The notes beneath the pieces are model-generated. The model ran no database searches. It saw only the letters and a list, made by a program, of their open reading frames with translations, and was not told the origin of the DNA. Below, piece after piece: positions 10,299-21,862 of a stretch of DNA of 64,000 nucleotides; within the stretch, counting starts at the first letter, position 1, and each line of letters starts with the position of its first letter. The translations under genes were made by a program, and so were the position numbers. Source of the DNA: Ectocarpus siliculosus (lineage: Eukaryota > Sar > Phaeophyceae > Ectocarpales > Ectocarpaceae). The stretch lies in the NCBI GenBank assembly GCA_000310025.1, contig FN649735.1, positions 403,484 to 467,483 on the forward strand, in the 5' to 3' direction.

Positions 10299-13200
10299 GA
10301 CGCGTTTCGGGCTGCTAGTTGTGTGCCAAAGCGAGTGCTTATCTCGGGCTACATCGTGTTATCGGTCGCGTCAACGCTGACTGCGCCCCTACTCTTGTGG
10401 CATATCTTTGCGTATCGAAAAGTCCCCCAGGCGTATCGGAGCAATCGTAAGACGATCACAAGGATGAGGGTTCTCCTTTCGACAAGGTATTCTGTGCGGG
10501 TGGTCATTCCCGGCTTATGAGTGTGGTCTCTTCCTGCTGAGTACACTTCCGTCTTCGACGCATGCATGCGGCATACTACATAGTCTACATTCTCGTACAT
10601 GCGGCGTGAGGTGAACCTGCGGACGTGTCGTTGAGCAGAGATCGGAACGGTTTTTCTCGGGATGACGACGACGACGACGACCGTAGCAACAGCAGAAATA
10701 GTCGAAAATGCTGCCAGAGGAAAGGAACTTCCACGGACGCAGTTTTTCCTAGCAACTTCGTGGAAACAATAGGTTAATAAATGTGAAGGAAAAAAAACGA
10801 AACAACAGGCTTCGAGAGTCCATAAATCTCGCGTGCGAAGCTCGCTTCATATTTTCGTGCGAATGAACACGCGGAGGAATCACTTCCGGTTGTCCCGTAC
10901 GACGAGCCTCTGCATGGCTTTGTTGCGGTAGCGCCCTCAACTCCCTCCGTTCTCTCGTGCCGATTTTCCTTTGCATCCTGCAGCGTGTATGCTTTGGGAC
11001 ATATCGTTCTTGGCATCGTTTTGGCGGTGCATGCCGGTCAACCAGGATGCTCTTATCAAGACGCAGGGTTTGCTCACATGGTATACATGGTGCTGATGCC
11101 GTCCATGATGTTCGGCGTCGTCATGCGGTCCGAGTTTTGGTTGGAGAACTTGCCGCACCAGCTGGCCGACCCCGGCAGCTTCGTGGCCTGGTTAAGAAGG
11201 GCATCGCGAGATCGCAACCTTTGCTTGATTGTCGCCCTCCTCATCGCGGGAATCATATCGATGCTGGGATTGTTGGCCATGTTCACGTCGCCTTGGCCTC
11301 AGCTGCTGGTAGATGTCGTGGTGGTGACCGGGATGATCCTAACGGTGAATAATTGCTCTGTCGAACACCTCTCTCCTTCATCCTTTCCTCATCACATACT
11401 GATGATCTGATGTCCTCTTGTTGTTCGCCATGCATGTTGATTCATGGGCAATGCATTGTAAGCCAATGTAGCGTGCTCTATGTACCCGGGCAGCGCATGA
11501 GTCATTGCCTTCATCGAAGTATAGGCTTTCAGGGATCGCCAGGGTAAATCTGGCACCAAAGCTATCATCCTCATCTGTCAGGCGGCACGGCCGACAGCTG
11601 TACCTAGGGAGGATGGATGCGAGAAGGCTCGACAACTACAAAACCCCAAGCCGGAAGTGTTTCTAACCGCCCGACCAGGCGCTGTCACACGAATCCAACG
11701 CCCCAGCAGACATGGCCAGTCAGTGAAGGGGGGGCAGGGAAACAGTGGATACACGTGTGATCCTACTCTTTGCGCCAAGTGTGACGTTCGCTGTCTTAAA
11801 CAGCTGACTGCCCTGAGCGTGTTCCGCTGCTGCCTTCGCGTCTCTCAAACTCTGCATTTCACTGCACACGAAAAACGCACATGGCCAGAGCACAGTCATC
11901 ATGTTCGTGGCTATCCAGATCAAGGGCTTCATCGACAACGACATGTCAAAGGTGTGAAGTTCGTGTGGGTAGGTCTTCCAACGCCGTCAAGGTCGGCAGT
12001 ACACTAGTCCAGAGTTTCGATATATAGACCTGCTACTTGCATGCATAGGGATGGCGTGAGTGAGAGCTTCGAAGAACGGTTGACGAGTCCACGGCCTACA
12101 TATGTACATTGTACTGACTTCTTTTGTACACGCCGTTGAAGTGTTGGATTGATGAGGATTTACTGTGAGGGTGGGGATCCGCAAATTGTCGAGGAAATCT
12201 CACGTGTGTTATTCTGCAGGTGTTGTCGTCGACCATTTTTCCTTCCTGTTCTGATACGTACTTGATGCAAAACGAGAATATTTTCTTCAACGGTATATTT
12301 TGGCCATATGCCGCATGTCAGACACCTGGCTGGCACCAGGCAACCCCTGTCAATCCAAACTGCGTGTCCTTGAGCTTCCAAAAACCATCAAACGGCTACC
12401 CCATTGTAGGGGGCAGCCTTTTCAGCAACTCTTCTGCCCTATCTGAAGCCAGGTCGGGGTCCTTTCACCCTCCTAATTATCGACCTAGTGCGCGTAAACG
12501 CGCTCATGTGAACACCTGTGTGCCTGCCTGCCTGCCTGCTTGCCTACCTGCCTGCCTCCCTGCCTGCCTGTGTGCTTCCATGTCCGTATCAACCACAACG
12601 TGCTGAGGATGTCCTTCTCAATACACCCCCTCACGGGCGTGCTACTTTTCTCACGTTGGCTCGACCACGTTGCGTTCCACAGCTGGAAACTAAGCAGCTC
12701 TCTTCTCTTCGTCAAAATATAACCGAAACTCACCTAATGTTCTTGTCCTCAATTTCTTACGTCACTCTTCATGTGCACCATGGTCCAGCGTCCGTCAGCG
12801 AGCTCAATCGAATTCTATGCCACAGCAAAGAAGAACATCTACCGGCAAGCGCTTGGAATTTGTGGCGTGGATTTCTCCACGTGCGTTGTTATTGCTTTCA
12901 GGCACTTGACTCCATTCGGGCGAAACACTCCAATCATTGGATGGACCATTCAGGTGAGTCGTACCATCCTTGTGACTATCCGTTGCACTTTCGTTGGCGG
13001 GCCACACCATAGCAGAACGTTCATTGCTCCACGGCCCAATAAATTCATGAACCTCTTGTGTGAGGAGGCTTTACGTCGACACGCTAGGTGCGTCACTTTT
13101 CGTCGCTCCAGCCCAAAACGCACCGTTCGGTTTTTCCCGCAATCATTCTCTCGTTGCACCTGGCACAGGTGCTGGCTAGCCTTGCGGCCGCGGCCGTCTT

Positions 13201-13408
13201 TGCCATCGTAACAGAGTTTAATTCGCCGACATCGCTTTCGAAGGCCCCAACGAGTCGTCTGAATTCGATCTCCGCCAATCGATGGTGGAGCCCCACGAAC
13301 GGCACACTGGTACCGAAGTTCTTAAGGTCAGACGAGGCCCTGACTGCTGAAGTTCTCTTCTGGTTGAGCCCTGTGGTAGGAGTGCGAGATATACGTCGTA
13401 AGAGCTAG
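10299..13408 (+). CDS. Seven-transmembrane protein, receptor-like (incomplete model)
   Basis: Five exons join in phase: 10299-10486, 10984-11344, 11889-11951, 12789-12953 and 13169 to somewhere before 13408. The product has seven hydrophobic segments: RVLISGYIVLSVASTLTAPL (TM1), YALGHIVLGIVLAVHAG (TM2), FAHMVYMVLMPSMMFGVVM (TM3), LCLIVALLIAGIISMLGLL (TM4), VDVVVVTGMILTSTVIMFVA spanning an exon junction (TM5), CGVDFSTCVVIAF (TM6) and IIGWTIQVLASLAAAAVFAI (TM7). A short acidic loop, KGFIDNDMSK, follows TM5. Seven segments suggest a GPCR-like receptor. I cannot assign a family. The first exon(s) and the C-terminal tail are not defined; exon 5 could end at the donors near 13327 or 13376, or run to the stop at 13408. 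A weak resemblance of FLRSDEALTAEVLFWL to an RGS-domain helix would fit 7TM-RGS proteins but is not proven. Confidence 0.55.
12519..12572 (+). repeat. (TGCC)n-like microsatellite
   Basis: Imperfect tgcctgcctgcc tract in the intron between exons 3 and 4 of the seven-transmembrane gene. Confidence 0.85.
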
Positions 13409-13995
13409 TCCAAGATTCCTAGACATACCCTATAGGTGTTGCCTTCTCGTAGAACAGTCCGAAACTGCAGTGAGCAGTGCGAACAACTATTTGTTTGCTG
13501 TGGATTGGTAGGGGAGCGGTACGGCAGAACCACCGGGTGTGCTGTTACTTCTGCGTCCTTGTAAGTATCTGTGCTCCCACGCCACGAAACTCTTTATGTT
13601 GGGCAACGAGCGGTGGTCGTTTTGGGTGGAAAACAAGAGTCTAGGCAAACGCTTCGAAAGTTGGGGTTGCGCCTGCCAAGACCAGTACCAAGGTGTTTCC
13701 AAAATAGGGGTGTACGCCGCCAACATATCGAATGACGTATCGAACCTCGACCCTGTCTGGTATACAAACAAACTCCGACGGTCAAATCGATAGCCCAGCA
13801 CACCTTTGTGGGACCAGGTTGAGAGTTTGAACCTCGACAAGTCATGCCTTCCTCATTCCGCGGAAAATAGCTGGTTGTGGAAGCGATTGCTCAGACTTCT
13901 TCATCCTCAGAAACAGAGGCATACCCTATCGCGGAGGACTAGTCTGCATGATCCCTGATCGAGGTTCCTTTGTTCGAGATGCAAAGACCGCACGA

Positions 13996-15031
13996 AGGGG
14001 GGGGTCTGAGAGCTGTATTTTCACGTACAATCGGAAAAATGCGCAACAAATACGACTATTTGCTCACGTATAATCCGACGAGCGTGAAACAACTTGAAGC
14101 AACCCTTGAAGGCAAGCATGTCGGCTTATACGTCACGGTTTAAGGAAGCATTGATGAGCAATGAACACCTCATTGTTGCGATCATTTTATCAATGCTCTT
14201 CTCAGTCCGACGCCAATCTCATGTTTGCGCTCCCAGTTCATCGCACAGTCTCTCTGTGTTGGTCACTGAGGAAAAACGAACCATGCCGTGCATCACACCT
14301 AGTTGTACAACGTGGATGGATATTTCCCCCTGCAGAAAAGAGGACACAAACTGTCGTTAAGCTTAGGAACAAGTTATGACTAAATTACAGAGAAAGGAAG
14401 ACACCAAAAAGGCTTGGTAAAACTTACTTTGGAAGATATTGCTGTCTCACAACCGTATCGATTGCCCAAGAGTGCGACTCGTGCCATACGGAGGTGGGGG
14501 GGGTCTGAGAGCGACGGGGATAGACAAAAACCTGGGAATGAGCATGAACGTATTTTTTGGTACATTTCAAAAAATGCGCAACAAACATGACTCTTATGCT
14601 CAAGTACAATCCGACGAGCGTGCAACAAACTATCGCGTCAAGAAGAAGCCCTTGAAGGTAGGCATGTCGGCGTATACATCACGGGTTAAGGGGGCATTGA
14701 TGAGCGATGAAAACTTCATTGCTGCGGTCATTATCAGCGCTCATCTCGGTCCGACACCAATCTCATGTTTGTGCTGGCAGTTCATCGTAGTCTGTCTGTG
14801 TCGGCCACGGAGGAAAACGAACCGCGCCGTGCATCATACCTAGTTGAACACCGTGGATGAAGAAATGCCCCCCTGCAGACAAGAGGACACAAACTGTCGT
14901 TAAGCTTAGGAACAAGTTATGACTAAGTTCGAGAAGAACGAAGACACCAAAAAGGCTGGGAAACTTACATTGGAAGATATTGCTGTCTCACAACCGTATC
15001 GATTGCCCAAGAGTGTGGCTCGTGCCGAGTT
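13996..15031. repeat. Tandem duplication, two diverged units of about 500-540 bases
   Basis: Both units run from ggggggtctgagag through aaaaatgcgcaacaaa, ggaacaagttatgactaa and ggaagatattgctgtctcac to a shared tgcccaagagtg and ctcgtgcc. Unit 1 is about 13996-14495 and unit 2 about 14496-15031. Unit 2 has a small open frame ending at 15064 (MTKFEKNEDTKKAGKL, then TLEDIAVSQPYRLPK); the same stretch in unit 1 is closed by a stop. Origin unknown. Confidence 0.8.
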
Positions 15032-18000
15032 GATCGGATCTTTCCGCCATCAGCGTGTCAAGTGAGACTGCTTGTTGCTCCCTTCCAACGTCTTCACGAG
15101 TTCGTGGTGAAGGCAACACCGGCAATACAGGGTGTCATGTGACGACCTAGATAGGCTGCTTTCGTGGCAGAATGATCCCAAAGTCGTATTGTAGCCTTAG
15201 CCCAGAGAGGAAGAATATCTTCGTTGACATTTGGGCGAGTCCAGTTGTGCCACAAGTAAGTGGGTCCATCCGCCCTGGTAGCAAGTGCCATGTTGAAGAC
15301 CCGTGAATGAACCTATCAGCGGCCTCCCGAGATTACCCAGATTGTCGGAATGCTTCTTGTGGTCCGTTCTTTCTGCCATGTGTTTGATGTGACCGCATTT
15401 GGATCCTGCTCTTCCCAACACATACGTGTCACCCACATGGGTGGATGGATTCCGGAAACCCACAACAGCGGCAACCGGCGGGAGGGATGGAAAATTCATG
15501 CCAACGCTGGACAACGGGCGGACGGGTACCACTCCAATCCTGAGTCGCTGCGGCGCTCATACGTTCGCCCACTGCAACAGACGGGGCGGCAGGACGATGG
15601 CACCAACGACAACATCGACAGCGATCTAGAAGACGAAAAGATCCGGATCTTCACAGTCAAGTCAGAGGGTGAGGAGACCGCCGGCCGCAAAATAGGTGCT
15701 TCCATTACTTCCATCAGAAAAAAGACGATGAAGAAAATACTGCCGACACTAGGACATTTGGACGTCGTGGACCACGAGAAGGGGGAACAAAGTTGTCAAC
15801 GTCTTCCAGTGACGACTCTGGCGAGCTGGCGTAGCCGGGTACGGTCAACGGTACGGGAACTCGCGTCAACGCAGCAACAACGACACCAACGACCTATTTA
15901 TGATCTCAGAGGACAGTCTACATCCTTACCGCGACTTTGCAGCCTTTCGCTGCACATACAGATAGGAGTAAACGGGGCGACCCAGGAGAATCGTAGACCC
16001 TATGTTTCGGGCGTGGGGGGATGTTTCGGGCAGCTGTAAGGGAGAAATCACGTTTGGATGCAGAGTACTGCGTTGTGCTTGCTGACTGGACGGATCGACG
16101 TTGTGGGACCACGAGTGCTCTACAAAGCAAGGGCGATATCACGGCTGTAGAGTCCGTCAAACCATAACAGGGTCTACCGGGTTGGATGGCCCCGTTAGAA
16201 GAATATGACATCATCACCCAGAGACCACCCATTTGTAGAGACATGTACCGTAGGGTAGCGAAGCGTCCTTGCTTGCTAGTCTAAATACACGCCGATCTTC
16301 GAGTCTGAGCTGAGGGCATCACCAGACCGGGCGGAAAGAGTAGATGGAGTAGACCGTGTTTGGGTTCGTCTATGTAGATACGACACGCTCTGCATCCACA
16401 AGAAGACTATTGTTTTTTACTGGTACAGTCTATTGTATGAGTGTGTCTCACTCCATATTGCGCAGAATGGTGTTGATTGGCAGTCAAGTGTCTAAGGTAG
16501 GTAGAATAGGCGTACCGGAGCTACAACCGTCGTTCCTCGCTTGCACAACAGTTTTGCATCCGGGAAAGAGAATATGCGATACCGAGGGATGGACAGAAGG
16601 GGGGAAGGGAAGGAAATTCCGGCGCCTCTTAACCTTGTGCACAGTGTTCGGATTAGCTCCACACGGCGAATGGCGTCACGTTGGCCGCTATGGGCTGTAG
16701 AAATATTCAGCCTTTACCTAGAATGTCACCATGCCACAACTCATTGCTACAGTGTCCGCACACAACACATGTCAATACCACAACCGCCCGAAGACAGAAC
16801 AACCACAATGTCGACATGTATGTGAAGTTATATATTGATAACGTTCAATCGCATTTCTTTGTCACAGCACCGCGTAGCTGCATCATTTCCAGTTGAAGTT
16901 CCACCAAGCTGAACTCTGGGTCAGAACACGCGGACTAACCTTTCACAGCTCTGCAGCGAACTATCGGTTCTGAGGGCTCTTGTTCTCCGTTAGGTGCTAC
17001 CCAATCACGGCCACGCACCCGTGGGAAAATTTCCGACTTGAATGTTGTTACAAAGAATAATTGTGAAATCCGATTTTTTCCGAAAAAGCAATATCGACTA
17101 TAGCAGCGGCTCAGCTCTCTGCCTTCTTCCATGGAGATTCATGCACAGTTCACGACGGAGATATGCATGTGTGGGTGCGGCGCAGAGACGGAAGAGGCAT
17201 CCACTTGTCGGCCTATCATTTTCCATGTCATGCACAATGGTTGCATTCTCCCAAGCTTGTACCTTACAACTGCCGGTCTTGAAATCCAAATCAAATTCAG
17301 GCCGTTGTAGCCCGACATTCATTTGGCCTTCAAGCTTGGCTGCTTAGTCCGTGTCGGTTGGAGTGAGGCGTATGTGATTTCCTCGGGGCTGCGGTCCGGC
17401 CCAAACACAGAAGAAGGCTCCCTACAAGACTCTTACGCGTCTTGGTGGGTCTATGTTGAGCAAGAGTATTCGCCGACTGATCACCGCGGATCTTTGGTAT
17501 GTCGCACATTCATTTTTCATTGTTGACCTCAAGTTGTTGTGTGTTCGGTGGTGAGCTCTAGATGTGAGCATCCTCCATCTACTGTAGCTGCCATCGTTTA
17601 TTAAATGATGGTAAGTTGTCCACCGAAATGTCCTCCGACATATGCCGGACGGTTTGTCTAATTTCTTGTCCCCGAACGTCGACATCGTCGCCTTCGGTGC
17701 CCCCTCCCTCCTCGCTCGTTTCACACGACCCTTCACTGTTGTTGCTTTACTATCTCTTCATATATCATCGTTTGTGCGGTGCCCCTTAGCCCCGCGTGAG
17801 CAATGCTTATGTTTGCTGTCGTCTTCTCGAGGAGGTATTACCAATCTTCCTATGTAGCACCTACTCTGAAGAAGATGGGCTCAAATCTATAGAAGAACCG
17901 GAATTGGATACTAGTAGGGCTTCGGTACGGGTGCTGACGTACTCTAGAACCAACAGCTAGTTGAGTAGGAATAGACGTCGTCATGATGAGTACACCGTTT

Positions 18001-19784
18001 GAATTTAGGCAGAGGATTGGCTAAAGGAGTCTTTATCGTTTGCGGACGATGTGCAATCTTCAATGAGGAGGACTACGTCGTGCATTGCTCCGATTATTTC
18101 GGGACTACTTAGAGAAAAACTAAGTCATTCTGTGAGTGCTTCATTGACAAAAAAAATTCCACGTGCATGTTCATTTTCACTAGACTCGGAGCCGACATAC
18201 TCCCATGGCGCACGAGCTCTGGCTAAGTGCCTTGGATTTTCTCCGGACTGACTCAGTCCTTATAGTGTTGAATGCGGACGCTTGCAGGCTAGCAGGCCTC
18301 AACACCAAGTTCCCGTCGCTGAAAAATGTTAGCACTATGCCTGTCAGCATCCCGGCCGAGAGTGGAACCGCATGAAGTCATTGTTGTTCACAACACAACT
18401 ATAATGACCGTTTCGAGTCGCCACCCATCAATCATCCGGAAAAGAATCCAAATGAAACACATAGGATAGTGAAACATGGATAAACCGCCGGGTACATGGG
18501 CGGGTGTCGTACGCGTCGTCACTCGAACCGCCACAACAAGCACATTCTCAATGCAGTCATGTCATGTAGTATTGAACTAGATTGCACACTCCCAGATCAC
18601 CTGAGCGCGCTCACACGAAGACGTTGTGAATGTCCACGTTTCTTTTGGAGTTTTCTTGTCCTTCCATTCACCGGCCTCACGTTGAAAGGGTTTCCATCCT
18701 CAGTCATAGTCAATTTAAGGTGTCGGCTAGCCGAACACGAAGTGACAATGAACAAGTCACTGCACGTATAAGCTAGATCGACCTCCACGTGGCTTCCTCG
18801 TTTTGTTTCGCAAACAGGCCGGCAGCAGAATCAATACGGGAGCACGAACGCAGCAAATCAACATCCCCAGTACCCATAATCACCTCCCCCCTGGCATGCT
18901 AAGGGGCGTGTGCACGTTTTTTCAGAAGTTGTGATGCGCCGCATTGCGTACATGTCTCCGCTCCTTCTCCCAACATGTGTGGACGAACACGTGCGTCATC
19001 GCTGTCCCTCCGCACTCGTCTGGTAGGCTACAACGAGAGGGCAAGGAAGCCTGAGTCTGCAATTCCGCGCGTTCAGTTTCGAATTCTGTATCTCATTTCG
19101 CTCCCGCCCATTGGTGGCGCGCTATATGTGTAGACTGTCCGACCCCGACTTGCCACGTGCGTGCGCTCACTCCCTGTATATGCCCAAACGTGCATCGCGA
19201 TATGTAGCTTGGCAAAAAAAAAATAACAGCAACAACATGCGTAGCCGACTTGACACTACTCATATTCTGTCCTAGAATCCTCAATGGTGTTGTCAGTGGA
19301 ATCCAAAGACCATTTCGGCGTCTGCCACCAAACTGCTGTGTCATCAATCTCGTTTCGTAGCAATCAACTTAGATATCCCCGAGGGTGTACGTCGAAGATC
19401 GAATCAAGTCAAGGACCGACGACCCGCAAAGACAACGCGAAACGGGGAAGTAGACTATAGAGGAGATATTTACGAAGTTGAAAAAAGTGAAACTGTGGAA
19501 ACCAGGTTGTAAGTCGGGGTGGTGACGCGCATTCGACTAATAAAGATCTGGAGACTGCGAACAATGTTTTACCGGTCCGAACATGTTTACCAAGAACTTT
19601 CACCGAATTCAGTGAACATTCAGGTGAATCTCGGAGATGTCATGATGCCAAGACGGCCCTCTCTCTCACTCTCACCTTTCTTGATGCTGATACTGGCGCG
19701 TCCGGGTAACCTCGGCCGCGCTTTGGCAACACCTCGCCATATACCCGGAGAAAAAAATAATACCTCCGATGTAAATACTTCACG

Positions 19785-19972
19785 GACTTCGTCTCTGTAG
19801 AGAAAAAATAGTATTCTGGAAACCTGTCCGCCATCGATGCTATGCCAGGGACTCCGACTCTGTCGAGACAAGGGTATTCTGGAAACCTGTCCATCTATGC
19901 TACGTCGGATCCCGAATCTATCGAGAGAAAGAGTATTCTGAAAACCTGTCCACCATCCATGCTACGTCAGGG
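19785..19972 (+). repeat. About 65-base tandem triplicate
   Basis: Three units each contain gtattctgraaacctgtcc, then catgctacgtc-type sequence and a tcgagagaaag/tgtagagaaaa link. No coding role seen. Confidence 0.75.
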
Positions 19973-21161
19973 AAAGTACGACCCAACCTTGGGAAGAAAG
20001 AAACCGAGGCGCTGATTCATTTCAGCACTATGATACTGCACGCCCGATACCCACCCAACGAGTTACGCAGTCAACAACACATGAACCGAGCTGAAACAAA
20101 AAAGAAGACAACTAGATACACATCAAACAACACCTTGGCACACACACAACTCGATCTGCATCGTCACATATAGCCGTCAGGGAGACATGTTTCCGCCCCG
20201 CCAGCCCATTTCAGGCGTTTCGGTTCTAAACAACAGCCTAAATACCGCGTAAAACCAGGCATTTCCCAAACAACAAAATATGCGTTCAAGGTGAATAAAA
20301 AAACATGGCGTTCTAAAAGTTCAACACAGGCGTTCCTGATCTCAAAGCAGACGTTTCAAATGATCAATGCGGTCGTCGCTGATCAAGAAACTGTTCTTTT
20401 CTGCACGAGTGTCTGCGTTCCCTTGCCAATCTCGTCCTATTTTCGGAAGAAATGAAAAAACAACTCGAGCTGAACACAGTCCCAGGCAATGCATTCCTTG
20501 CGGGAAGATGTGCCAACATCAAATCTCCACAGATCAAGCAAGCACCACGACACCACACCCACCAATAAACGAGATATTTTACGCAAGTCCTATGAGCGGA
20601 CCGTACCACAACAAGCAAACGTCATCCATCAAACGGTTCTATCAACGGAGATGCCAGCCGAAGTCCCGCGGGCGCCAGAAGAAACGACAAACATGATTAA
20701 ACGATGTTGAACAAGACGACTCACGAAGAAACTGATTCTAGCACAATAAATTTTCCGCGGAAACGTTACCACCCTGAGCATGCGTCAATCTCGAAACAAA
20801 CCATCCAAATTTCTCTCCGACCCAAACACAGCGAATTGTGATAAATACCGTAACCACACAATAATCACAACACCAAAGCACAAAAACAACAGAAGTGAAG
20901 CCAACTTCAAAATGGTTCCGGTGACGGTTAAATACCAGCCTGGTGCAGGTGACGGTTCGACCCGTGCTTCCCACGGAACAGAATTTCCCACTGGGACTGT
21001 CAATTGTCGTTTCCGACGTCTTGTCTTTTTCTTCTTCACCAGGAGTCCGAAGGTCCTTGTCTGAAATCGAAAGCATCGAAACCCAACGATCGCTCCCGCT
21101 TCTTTTTCGCGGCCCGTACCCGTCGCCCGGCTTGCGCAGCAAAGTCACTCAGCCTGAGACG

Positions 21162-21341
21162 ATGGAGAGAGAGGGGGAGGGAGGGAGGGAGGGAGGGAGG
21201 GATGGATGGAGGGAGGGAGGGAGGGAGGGAGGGAGGGAGGGAGGGAGGGAGGGAGGGAGGGAGGGAAGGAGGGAGGAACGAGGGGAGAGAGAGAGCGAGA
21301 GCGAGAGAGAGAGCGAGAGAGAGAGCGAGAGCGAGAGCGAG

Positions 21342-21401
<60 letters not shown>

Positions 21402-21413
21402 AAAGAGAGAGAA
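21162..21413 (+). repeat. (GGGA)n followed by (GA)n microsatellite
   Basis: About 120 bases of GGGA tetranucleotides pass into about 120 bases of GA/GAGC-type dinucleotides. Open frames through it (Glu/Arg or Ser/Leu only) are artefacts of the repeat. Confidence 0.95.
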
Positions 21414-21764
21414 AGAGACCGGGAGACAGAGTCGCACACGTACAGAGAGAGAGAGATAGCGACAGGCAGACAGCACATGAGAAACAAAAAATGCAGAGAG
21501 AGACGAGAAAAGAGAGATGAGGCCTACAAAGTGTCAGAGAAAGGAGGCGGACACATATGTACATCTTCGCCAAGACTGAGAAGGAAGCGAGCAGCCTTGA
21601 CGAGAAAGTGTACTCGTAAAGCTGTTGACGGGGATCTCATTTCGCAAGGTGTGCTTCATCTCCCGATCACAACACGCGCTGGTCACATGCTTCACTGACA
21701 ACACCCAACGCCATGTACATTGGCAACACGCAACCATGTGTCAAAACAAAGGGTGTGTGTATTC

Positions 21765-21862
21765 AACCTGTCGACGGTGTGTGTGTACTAGTATCTGCCG
21801 ACGGTGTGTGTGTACTAGTATCTGCCGAGGGTGTGTGTGCGTTTTCACCTGTCGAGAAAATC
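21765..21862 (+). repeat. 27-base tandem triplicate beside HDAC 3' end
   Basis: Three units of the form tgccgacggtgtgtgtgtac followed by tagtatc run up to the HDAC stop codon (21847-21845). The last unit overlaps the end of the coding region. Confidence 0.75.

Larger units (their letters stand above)
13409..21844. other. 8.4 kb gene-poor stretch between 7TM and HDAC genes
   Basis: No recognisable conserved protein. It holds a 500-base tandem duplication (13996-15031), a roughly 65-base triplicate (19785-19972), a large GGGA/GA microsatellite (21162-21413) and a 27-base triplicate (21765-21862). A 229-codon open frame at 15350-16039 has charged, soluble-looking stretches (IDSDLEDEKIRIFTVKSEGE) and might hold a C-terminal tail exon of the 7TM gene. 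That is a guess with no phase or homology support. 16.3-19.7 kb shows nothing I can name. Confidence 0.4.

Noticed and set aside
15350-16039. 229-codon plus-strand open frame as an independent gene
   Set aside because: No recognisable domain and irregular composition. It might contain an exon of the 7TM gene, but I could not show matching phase or a conserved motif.
20943-21698. Long Glu/Arg- or Ser/Leu-only open frames on both strands
   Set aside because: They are translations of the GGGA/GA microsatellite.
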